10,270 nucleotides of DNA, taken from NCBI GenBank assembly GCA_964442185.1, contig CAYTWT010000220.1:1-10270 (forward strand), read 5' to 3'. Position 1 is the first letter of the stretch. Every line of letters starts with the position of its first letter. This document shows positions 1-5,466 of the stretch, one piece after another. The position numbers were made by a program, and so were the translations under genes. The notes beneath the pieces were generated by a model, which saw nothing but the letters and a program-made list of their open reading frames with translations, ran no database searches and was not told the origin of the DNA. This DNA is from CADEEV01 sp964442185. Lineage in GTDB: Bacteria; Acidobacteriota; Vicinamibacteria; Fen-336.

Positions 1-968
1 CGTCGGGGGTCAACCAGCCTCCGTTCGTGAACGCCGGGACCGACCAGACGGTGGCCCTGCCCAATTCGGCAACCCTCGACGGGACCGTCACTGACGACGG
101 TCTGCCCAATCCACCGGCAGCCGTCATAATCACGTGGAGCCAGGTCAGCGGTCCGGGCACCGTGACCTTCGGCAACGCGAACGCCGTGGATACGATCGCG
201 ACGTTCCCTGCGGCAGGCGATTACGTGCTGCGCCTCACGGCGAACGACAGCTTGCTCGACCCGAGCGACGACGTCACGATCACGGTCAACGCCGCCGGCC
301 CGCTGTCGGTGATCAAGAGAGGCGCGATCCACAGTTCTACGAACGCGAGCTCGTACTCGTTCGCCCCGGTCGCGACGAGTGACAACCTGCTCTACATCGT
401 GTTCCTGAGCACGAGCACGTCCAGCGCGCCCGCGCCCTCCGCCACCAACGTCTCGGGGGCCGGCCTGAACTTCACGGAGATCGGCGCCCCGGGCGGGATC
501 CTCTACTCGGGGAGCATAGGCCTGCGCCGCATCCAAGCCTGGCACGCGCTCTCCGCCGGCGCCAGCAACGGTTCGATCGCGATCAGCCTCGGTGGCACTT
601 CGACCGGCATGGACGCCGTGTTGCTGGAGTTCAGCGGCACAGATACTTCGGGCCCCAACGGCTCCGAAGCGATCGTACAGAGCGCGACCAGCAAGGTGAC
701 CAAGGCCACGTCGCTCGCGGTGACGCTGGCCGCGTTCGGGAGCTCCAACAACAGGCCGGTTGCGTTCTTCAACCACCGAGCTGCCGAAGCCATTACGGAA
801 GAGCCCGGCTACACGGAGCTGGACGACGTGAGCCACAGCTCACCCCTCGCAGGAGCCGGGTGTGAATGGCATGCCGGGGCGGCGGATAACACGCCGTCAG
901 CAGCGTGGCTCAGCTTGGCAGCCGCTGGCGGCTTCGCCATGGAGATCAGGGCGGGTGGCACGCCGTGA
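1..968 (+). CDS. Secreted repeat protein, C-terminal part only (PKD-like domain + beta-rich module)
   Basis: The frame is open from the window edge (first full codon at position 3) to a TGA at 966-968, so the start and N-terminus lie outside. A GTG at position 27 is an internal valine of the first domain, not a start. From about position 27 to 300 the product is a PKD/Ig-like beta-sandwich, with the typical signature of a GTDQTVALP-like strand, LDGTVTDDGLPNPP and a YVLRLTANDS strand near the end. It is followed by about 210 residues rich in Ser, Thr, Gly and Ala that match the two C-terminal modules of the 5467-9258 protein (shared QAW.AL, STGMDA, NRPVAFFNHR, CEWHA and GGFA motifs). There is no C-terminal membrane anchor, LPXTG or PEP-CTERM signal; it ends EIRAGGTP. 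It is probably an extracellular paralogue of the 5467 gene. Function unknown; adhesion or matrix binding is a guess. Confidence 0.85.
   Translation, partial: SGVNQPPFVNAGTDQTVALPNSATLDGTVTDDGLPNPPAAVIITWSQVSGPGTVTFGNANAVDTIATFPAAGDYVLRLTANDSLLDPSDDVTITVNAAGPLSVIKRGAIHSSTNASSYSFAPVATSDNLLYIVFLSTSTSSAPAPSATNVSGAGLNFTEIGAPGGILYSGSIGLRRIQAWHALSAGASNGSIAISLGGTSTGMDAVLLEFSGTDTSGPNGSEAIVQSATSKVTKATSLAVTLAAFGSSNNRPVAFFNHRAAEAITEEPGYTELDDVSHSSPLAGAGCEWHAGAADNTPSAAWLSLAAAGGFAMEIRAGGTP
27..953 (+). repeat. PKD + 210-residue module, copy C (diverged)
   Basis: This is the third in-window copy of a unit of about 930 bp, also present at 7351-8280 and 8314-9249. Boundaries were set by aligning the VNAGTDQ start with VTAGIDQ and VSAGPDQ, and the GGFAMEIRA end with GGFAIEVRA and GGFAIEVKA. 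At protein level the whole unit aligns almost without gaps. At DNA level it is clearly more diverged than the other two copies are from each other. Confidence 0.85.
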
Positions 969-1034
969 GGGGCTGAACGTTTGTTTCATGCGGCTTTCGG
1001 GGCGACAGAGGTACGGCCGAACGAACCCGCGACG

Positions 1035-1904
1035 CTAATTGCCTTTGAGCCAGCCTGACAAGTCACGGTCCAGCAGATCCTGTAGCCTCAGAATGTCTTC
1101 GCGGTAGAGCTTTAGCAACTCGGCTCGAAGGTCGGTGGGCAGCTTGGGTGCCGGCCTCAGGTTCAGCTGCCGAACGTGTTTGAGCATCCCCTTCAAGCCA
1201 GGGAACGTGGACCTTGCCAGGTGGGCCAAGGTGGGGTTGTAGAGCAAAAGGTTCAGGAATCTGAGCTTCGGCACTGCGGCGGGATTGTGCCTGACGGACG
1301 TATCCAGGCTGAGCTTCGTGTCCACGCCCAGGAAGCCGAAGAGGTCGACGAGGATCCTGGCCGGATCCTTCTTGAACTCCTCGAACAGGTAGATCTTGAT
1401 CTGTTCCCTTGGAAACAGCTCCAGGTATCTCTTCAGCCGGCGGTAGTAGAAGCCTTCCTTTACGTGGCTGGATTGCGCTGTCAGCTCCTTGTAGAAGCTC
1501 TCCACCGCTTCTCCCCTTCGGGTGCGCATCAGGAAGCCCGAGAATGCACGATCGGCCGGATTGCGCAGGCTCGCTACCAGCTTCACGCTCGGGATTCGTT
1601 CGTGGATTCGCGACGCCGCGGTGGGGCAGCGGAAATATTGCGGCGAGATCTCCCCGATGGCGATTTCATCGGAGGCTCCCGCAAACATCGCCTCGTACTG
1701 TTCCATGCTTCTCACCGGAAAGTTGCGAAGCAGTGGCGGATCGCCTTCGTCACTCCACTTCCAGTCGCGCGCGTCTTCGTATCCGAAGAAGTTGGTGGCT
1801 TTTATCGGACATATGAAGATCTGAGGATGCTGCGCGAGATACCGGGACACGGAGGTCGTTCCCGCCTTGGCTACGCCGATCATCATGAAGTTGGGCAGAG
1901 TCAT
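1035..1904 (-). CDS. PAPS-dependent sulfotransferase family protein
   Basis: The 289-residue product has the usual length for a bacterial cytoplasmic sulfotransferase. The N-terminal GVAKAGTTS (residues 10-18) is the 5'-phosphosulfate-binding loop, with Lys13 as the expected catalytic or PAPS-binding lysine. SLRNPADRAFSGF (112-124) is the 3'-phosphate-binding element, with Arg114 and Ser122 in the expected places. The stretch YFRCPTAASRIHERIP followed by KLVASLRNP is typical of the heparan-sulfate-like branch. The family transfers sulfate from PAPS to a hydroxyl or amine, often on a sugar. The ATG at 1904 is preceded by GAGG about 11 nt upstream. It is the last gene of the minus-strand cassette, 116 bp after the GT4 gene, and converges on the secreted-protein gene ending at 968. 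A glycan substrate is inferred from the neighbours; it is not shown by the sequence. Confidence 0.88.
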   Translation of the reverse strand: MTLPNFMMIGVAKAGTTSVSRYLAQHPQIFICPIKATNFFGYEDARDWKWSDEGDPPLLRNFPVRSMEQYEAMFAGASDEIAIGEISPQYFRCPTAASRIHERIPSVKLVASLRNPADRAFSGFLMRTRRGEAVESFYKELTAQSSHVKEGFYYRRLKRYLELFPREQIKIYLFEEFKKDPARILVDLFGFLGVDTKLSLDTSVRHNPAAVPKLRFLNLLLYNPTLAHLARSTFPGLKGMLKHVRQLNLRPAPKLPTDLRAELLKLYREDILRLQDLLDRDLSGWLKGN

Positions 1905-2020
1905 AAAACGCTGGGCCTCACCAAGAGCAGCCGTCGAGAAAAGCTTTCGCCGCAGTCTGCCTGAGCATCATACCCGTCGAGGAGGGGAATCCCGCTCTAG
2001 GCACCCGTCTCCAATCCCGC

Positions 2021-3121
2021 TCAGCCGCGGGCCACCTCGTGATAGACGGCGGCCGTGTTGTCGATCATCCGATCGAAGGTGAAGGTCGCCTCGAAGCGTT
2101 GCCGCCCCGCGGCTCCGAAGCGTCGACGCAGATCGGGCGAGGCCAGCATCTCGAAGAGACGTTGGCGCAGCGCTGGCTCGTCATCACGCGGCACGAGAAG
2201 CCCGGTCTCCCCGTGCACCACCGCCTCCCGAACACCTCCGACATCCGACGCGACCACCGCCAGCCCCGCGCGCATGGCCTCCAGGATCGTGTACGGAAAC
2301 CCCTCCCAGCGTGTCGCGAGGACGAAGAGCTGCGACTGCGCCAGCCGCTCTGCCACGTCTCGCCGCAGGCCGAGGAAGCGCACCCGCTCGGCGATGCCCA
2401 GGCGCCGGGCCTGCGCCTCGACCGCAAGCTGCAAAGGTCCGTCCCCGATGAGGTCCAGCTCCCACGGCATTTCCATGAGACCGCTCAGAGCGCTCAGCAA
2501 CAGCGCATGGTCCTTCTGATCCTGGAAGCGCGCGACCATGGTGATGCGCAAGGATTTCCCGTTCGACCCCGCGAGCGGCAGGGACGGCAGGTCTGGCATG
2601 CCGTTGTGAACGGTGACCACCTTGCGAGCCGGAAGTACCCTGAGACGGATCGCCAGGCGCCGATCGTGCTCGGACACTGTGATCACCCGCGAGGAGAGCG
2701 GAGCCGCGAGGCGTTCTGCCAACCAATAGATGCCGCGCTGCAATGCTGGCACGCCCTCCGTGAAGGCCCAGCCGTGAGCCGTGAAGATCACTGGGATCCC
2801 CAGCGAGCTTGCGGCCGCCCGTCCGATCCAACCCGCCTTCGAGGAGTGCGTCGTGACCAGGGACGGCCGCAGGCTCCTCAAGGCCGCCCTCACTTCGAGA
2901 AACGCCCGTGGGTCCTCGACCGGATGGAGCGGCCTCACCAGGTGCCGCAGCGTCGTCACGGGGATTCCGGACGCCCTCAGGTCCTCGGTGAAAGGGCCTT
3001 CGCTGCCCACGAGCACGTGAACCTCGTACTGCCGGTCCCGAAACGCTCGGGCCAGATCCCTGACGTGGACCTGTGCGCCGCCGAAGGGCTCGGACCGAGT
3101 GATCAGGTACACGATCTTCAT
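2021..3121 (-). CDS. GT4-family (GT-B fold) glycosyltransferase
   Basis: The 366-residue product begins MKIVYLITRSEPFGGAQVHV, the N-terminal Rossmann strand and glycine-rich acceptor loop of GT4 enzymes (GGAQ at 14-17). HSSKAGWIGR (92-101) and TAHGWAF (114-120) are standard N-domain motifs. Near residue 195 ITMVARFQDQKDH opens the C-terminal donor domain. WEGFPYTILEAM carries the EX7E motif (Glu273 and Glu281), followed by ASDVGGVREAV and GETGLLV. Such enzymes are retaining transferases that move a sugar from a nucleotide-sugar donor to a lipid-linked glycan at the inner face of the membrane. The specific sugar cannot be read from sequence. The ATG at 3121 is preceded by GAGGGA, and it overlaps by ATGA the stop of a mini-ORF. 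It lies between the EpsB-type initiator and the sulfotransferase on the same strand, so all three probably belong to one exopolysaccharide operon. Confidence 0.92.
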   Translation of the reverse strand: MKIVYLITRSEPFGGAQVHVRDLARAFRDRQYEVHVLVGSEGPFTEDLRASGIPVTTLRHLVRPLHPVEDPRAFLEVRAALRSLRPSLVTTHSSKAGWIGRAAASSLGIPVIFTAHGWAFTEGVPALQRGIYWLAERLAAPLSSRVITVSEHDRRLAIRLRVLPARKVVTVHNGMPDLPSLPLAGSNGKSLRITMVARFQDQKDHALLLSALSGLMEMPWELDLIGDGPLQLAVEAQARRLGIAERVRFLGLRRDVAERLAQSQLFVLATRWEGFPYTILEAMRAGLAVVASDVGGVREAVVHGETGLLVPRDDEPALRQRLFEMLASPDLRRRFGAAGRQRFEATFTFDRMIDNTAAVYHEVARG

Positions 3122-3204
3122 CGGACCGCTTCCCTCAGCGCGCCCTTCGCCTGTGAGCCCGCAGGCTCAAAGGGCGCCTGCGCAACGAGAATCAGCCCTC
3201 GCAT
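3118..3204 (-). CDS. Possible 28-codon leader ORF coupled to the GT4 gene
   Basis: On the minus strand an ATG at 3204 opens a 28-residue frame (MRGLILVAQAPFEPAG, ending ALREAVR) whose TGA overlaps the GT4 start codon as ATGA. This is the classic arrangement for translational coupling. AAGG about 9 nt upstream of the ATG could serve as a weak ribosome site. A strong hairpin (3140-3177) lies inside this frame. I recognise no family, and so short a frame can arise by chance in high-GC DNA. It may be a leader peptide or simply noise. Confidence 0.22.
   Translation of the reverse strand: MRGLILVAQAPFEPAGSQAKGALREAVR
3140..3177 (-). promoter_or_regulatory. Strong nested hairpin just upstream of the GT4 ribosome-binding site
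   Basis: GCGCCCTT at 3140-3147 pairs perfectly with AAGGGCGC at 3170-3177. Inside it TGAGCC (3154-3159) pairs with GGCTCA (3164-3169) around a CGCA loop, leaving a six-base bulge (3148-3153) on one side. In the minus-strand transcript the hairpin ends about 18 nt before the GT4 ATG, directly next to the GAGGGA ribosome-binding region. There is no T-tract on either side, so it does not look like an intrinsic terminator. It could modulate GT4 translation or stabilise a processed transcript. Confidence 0.5.
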
Positions 3205-3235
3205 GAGCGGGCGCCTTGGGTGTCCTCCCAGACGA

Positions 3236-3346
3236 CTACCGGCTCGCCCGAGCGGGGACCATCCCGTCGTTTGTCGAGGCGGGAAGCTGGACGTTGGGTA
3301 GACACTTCACGTAGTACGGATCGTAGCGCATCTTCGCGGTCTCTTC
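3236..3346 (-). pseudogene. Candidate remnant of a second sugar-transferase C-terminus
   Basis: In one minus-strand frame of the spacer between the transferase and GT4 genes, codons at 3346-3305 read EETAKMRYDPYYVK. This closely resembles residues 420-434 of the adjacent EpsB-type protein, EETETKLQYDLFYVK, with one residue missing. The DNA also matches: TACGA, then TACGTGAAG at the same spacing. The frame continues unrelated to a TAG at 3236-3238, and is closed upstream by a TGA about 12 codons before the match. The best explanation is a decayed fragment left by duplication or replacement of a glycosylphosphotransferase gene. Chance similarity cannot be excluded because only about 14 codons are involved. 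Confidence 0.35.
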
Positions 3347-3396
3347 ACCGCACGGTCTGCCTCACAGCGCCAGGCTGTTCTCGCCGATCGGGCTCG

Positions 3397-4776
3397 TCAA
3401 CGGGCCCCTTTGCCGAGCAGGACCACCTTGGCGGTGTCGAACAGGATCAGGATGTCCAGGAACAAGCGCATGTTCTTCACGTAAAAGAGGTCGTACTGCA
3501 GCTTCGTCTCAGTCTCCTCGACGCTGGAGCTGTATGTGAATCGAGTCTGCGCCCAGCCTGTGATGCCTGGCCTCACCGAGTGCCGTGCATCGTAGTAGGG
3601 GATGGCCTTCTTCAACTGCTCCACGAAGTATGGCCGCTCCGGCCGCGGCCCCACGAAGCTCATCTCTCCCTTGAGAACGTTGATCAGCTGCGGCAGCTCG
3701 TCGAGCCTGGTCTTTCGCAGCAGGGCGCCCACACGACTGATCCTCGGGTCGGCCTGCGTCGCCGCCCAGACCGGGCCAGTGTCCTTCTCCGCGTCCTGGC
3801 GCATCGTGCGGAGCTTGTATAGAACGAAGCTCCGCCCTCTCATCCCAACCCGCTCCTGCTTGTAGAAGATCGGCCAGCCACTCTCCAGCACGATCAGCAA
3901 GCCGGCCAGGACCAACAGCGGTAACGACAGGACGATACCCACGAGCGCCAGGCAGAAATCAGCAGCGCGCTTGCTCGCGCGCATCAGCCGCACGTTGTTG
4001 TTGGTGCGAGAGAAGATGAAGGAGCTGGGCCGTAGACTGCGCACCGGAACCTGGCCGGTCTCTCGTTCGTAGAAGGACGACGCTTCCTCCACCCGAGTCC
4101 CTTCGGCGCGGCATCTCATGAGCATCTCCACGGGCAGGCGACCGCGCCGCTCCCCGAGGGCCACGACGACGCAGTCGATCCGCATCCGCTGTCTCAGGGA
4201 ATCCAGATCGTCCAGGGTACCGATCACGCTGGGGTTGAACAGGGATCGGCCGACGAGGGCAGGATCCTCCCCAAGAAAGCCCACGACCCTTTGCCCCTTG
4301 GAGTTCGAGGCCACCACGGCCCGGGCGAGGTCGACCGCGAACTCGCCGGTTCCGAGGATGACCAGGTTCCGGGTGAGCACGTCGCGACCGATCGCCCAGT
4401 AGAAGAGGCTGCGCCAGAGCGTCAGGCCGACGCACCCGAGAGCAAATTGAATCAGCAGGACGCCACGTGCCACCAGGATGCTGGGCACGAGGTAGTAGAT
4501 CACCGACAGCACCCCCATCGCACTGGCGAGGGCGATGGTGATCCTCGTGAGCAGCTCCGTCGGCTGGGGGACGTTCTCGTTGTAGAGGTCGTTGTAGTAC
4601 AGGCAAAGCTCCGTGACGACGACGAGCAGGGCCGCCTTCCAGTAGAGCCCCTGGAGGTCACCGACGAGGTCGGCGCGATACCAGAAGCGGATCGCGAACG
4701 CTCCGAGGAGCGCGCCCACGAGCACCGCGGCGTCGACGGGAGCGCATGCGATCTTTCGCAGCGATGGGGAGCGCAT
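3397..4776 (-). CDS. EpsB-type exopolysaccharide polyprenyl glycosylphosphotransferase
   Basis: This membrane enzyme transfers a sugar-1-phosphate from a nucleotide sugar to undecaprenyl phosphate, the first step of exopolysaccharide repeat assembly. I place the start at the ATG at 4776 (459 residues, usual family length). The frame stays open up to 5448, but the extra 224 residues are non-family, low-complexity sequence and are rejected; a G-rich GGGGGG precedes 4776. Residues 1-125 hold about four membrane segments, with YYNDLYNENVPQP near 60-72 as in PEP-CTERM/exosortase-associated members. GTGEFA (142-147) opens a Rossmann-like CoA/NAD-type domain, and a further membrane helix lies near 272-297. 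The catalytic Bac_transf domain shows KRAADF (269-274), YKQERVGMRG (305-314), YKLRTM, RLDELPQL (357-364), MSFVGPRPERPYF (372-384) and RPGITGWAQ (402-410). It is the first gene of the minus-strand cassette. Donor sugar unknown. Confidence 0.93.
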   Translation of the reverse strand: MRSPSLRKIACAPVDAAVLVGALLGAFAIRFWYRADLVGDLQGLYWKAALLVVVTELCLYYNDLYNENVPQPTELLTRITIALASAMGVLSVIYYLVPSILVARGVLLIQFALGCVGLTLWRSLFYWAIGRDVLTRNLVILGTGEFAVDLARAVVASNSKGQRVVGFLGEDPALVGRSLFNPSVIGTLDDLDSLRQRMRIDCVVVALGERRGRLPVEMLMRCRAEGTRVEEASSFYERETGQVPVRSLRPSSFIFSRTNNNVRLMRASKRAADFCLALVGIVLSLPLLVLAGLLIVLESGWPIFYKQERVGMRGRSFVLYKLRTMRQDAEKDTGPVWAATQADPRISRVGALLRKTRLDELPQLINVLKGEMSFVGPRPERPYFVEQLKKAIPYYDARHSVRPGITGWAQTRFTYSSSVEETETKLQYDLFYVKNMRLFLDILILFDTAKVVLLGKGAR

Positions 4777-5134
4777 GATCAGCGCCCCCCAACCGCTTGG
4801 AGGAGCGCGGCGAAGTTGGGCACCTGAAAGTGCGCTTCGACATCGAGGCGGAACCCGTTGACACGCCCTCGGGCTTGGCCAGCCCCGCGCTCGCCCGCCA
4901 GCAAAGATCTCACGAGACTCCCCCCGCTCCAGCCCAATCCACGCCAGTCGGATCGGCCGGCCCGGAACGCTTCCTCGTGAACGTGATTCGCCCTTCAGCC
5001 CCAGGACTGGCGCCGAAGCGTTCACGAGTCTCGCCCGGATGCCGGCAAGACCTAAACTAGTGGGATTCGCAGGCTCAAACGAGCCGGAGGGAAAGCCAAC
5101 CCCGACCGAGCCCCCTTGATTCCTCAAGGTGCTC
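4777..5134 (-). promoter_or_regulatory. Long predicted 5' leader of the polysaccharide transcript
   Basis: If the 5141-5169 promoter is used, transcription starts near 5134 and about 358 nt precede the transferase ATG. The leader begins with CTTGA-GGAA-TCAAG, a 5-bp stem with a tetraloop at 5115-5128. It continues with GGCTC-GTTT-GAGCC at 5072-5085 and then the long-range inverted repeats at 4965-5028. No intrinsic terminator with a T-tract was seen, and I recognise no known riboswitch class. The extent depends on the promoter call. Confidence 0.4.
4965..5028 (-). repeat. Inverted repeats with mutually exclusive pairings in the leader
   Basis: On the plus strand GAACGCTTC (4965-4973) is followed directly by CTCGTGAACG (4974-4983), and GAAGCGTTCACGAG lies at 5015-5028. 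The first element is the perfect reverse complement of 5015-5023 (9 bp) and the second of 5019-5028 (10 bp). The two pairings share the bases 5019-5023, so only one can form at a time. In the minus-strand RNA the 5015-5028 segment comes first and could switch between two downstream partners, the usual geometry of an attenuator or regulatory leader. At the DNA level it could equally be a spaced protein-binding dyad. Confidence 0.45.
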
Positions 5135-5140
5135 GACGTG

Positions 5141-5169
5141 ACTATAAGCAACTCGTCGCTCGTAGTCAA
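5141..5169 (-). promoter_or_regulatory. Sigma-70-type promoter for the polysaccharide cassette
   Basis: On the minus strand TTGACT (5169-5164) and TATAGT (5146-5141) each match the -35 and -10 consensus at five of six positions, with an ideal 17-bp spacer. In this high-GC background such a pair is uncommon, and the local sequence is the most A/T-rich in the intergenic region. It points toward the EpsB-type gene at 4776 and predicts a start near 5134. Confidence 0.6.
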
Positions 5170-5434
5170 GACTCTATTTGGGGCGCGCGCGCTTTTCTTC
5201 AACTGTGGGACGCCGGCGCCAACGGCAAGAGCGCCCTCCTCGACGCGCGCACGGGGCTCCTTAGGCGACTGCGCGACCACAGCGGCCATGGAGAGGTGGA
5301 GGCTCTCTGGGCTGGTCGAAACGAGAATGGGCAACTTGACGGCCGGGTCGCACCTTGCTAAGCTGATCTTGAGCTCGCACGCCGGGTAGCCCTCCTGCCC
5401 CCAATCGAGTTCCATTTCGCTTGCCGCTTTGAAT

Positions 5435-5454
5435 GGGGTCGACCCCACGGGGTC
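5435..5454. promoter_or_regulatory. Alternating GGGGTC/GACCCC dyads before the propeller gene
   Basis: GGGGTCGACCCC (5435-5446) is a perfect 12-bp palindrome. After AC, another GGGGTC (5449-5454) makes a second dyad with the shared middle GACCCC. Three alternating half-sites thus lie 12-32 bp before the GTG start and directly upstream of the G-rich ribosome site. It may be an operator or an mRNA hairpin affecting translation. G/C bias raises the chance of coincidence. Confidence 0.35.
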
Positions 5455-5461
5455 AGGGGGG
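5455..5461 (+). promoter_or_regulatory. Ribosome-binding site for the GTG start at 5467
   Basis: AGGGGGG ends 5 nt before the GTG at 5467. In this frame the nearest upstream stop is TAA at 5359-5361, and no ATG, GTG or TTG occurs between it and 5467. The site therefore supports GTG as the start. Confidence 0.5.
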
Positions 5462-5466
5462 CGTCA

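Larger units (their letters stand above)
4777..5466. other. Divergent intergenic region between the polysaccharide cassette and the propeller gene
   Basis: These 690 bases lie between two divergent starts (4776 minus, 5467 plus). I found no credible gene. Contents are a minus-strand sigma-70-type promoter at 5141-5169, the resulting leader of about 360 nt with several inverted repeats, and a G-rich dyad plus ribosome site just before 5467. Weak plus-strand promoter possibilities sit near 5336-5364. One is TTGACG with a poor -10 (TAAGCT) 17 bp downstream. Another is a sigma-54-like reading with GG at 5345 and TTGCT at 5355. Neither is convincing. The pair TCACGAGACTC (4910) and TCACGAGTCTC (5022) is a short near-direct repeat inside the leader. 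Confidence 0.6.

Noticed and set aside
940..968. PEP-CTERM or other sorting signal at the end of the first secreted protein
   Set aside because: The tail EIRAGGTP lacks the PEP motif, hydrophobic helix and basic end.
1950..1957. TATGAT on the minus strand as a promoter for the sulfotransferase
   Set aside because: No acceptable -35 lies 16-18 bp upstream; more likely read through from the GT4 gene.
3251..3300. PKD-like echo LPASTNDGMV in the spacer frame next to the transferase remnant
   Set aside because: Resembles the LPAFANLDGAV strand of the PKD domains, but is too short, needs a gap, and its DNA does not match well.
2039..3301. Long plus-strand open frame of 420 codons opposite the GT4 gene
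   Set aside because: Its translation has no recognisable motif and is Arg/Pro/His-rich, as expected of the antisense of a high-GC gene; the minus strand carries full GT4 motifs.
5336..5364. Plus-strand promoter for the propeller gene: TTGACG with TAAGCT at 17 bp, or a sigma-54-like GG-N10-GC site at 5345-5358
   Set aside because: The -10 matches only three of six bases, and the sigma-54 reading lacks most of the -24 consensus; too weak to list as a feature.
4777..5448. N-terminal extension of the glycosylphosphotransferase up to an ATG at 5448 (683 residues)
   Set aside because: The extra 224 residues look like non-coding translation, the family length fits the start at 4776, and the extension would run through the promoter and leader inverted repeats.
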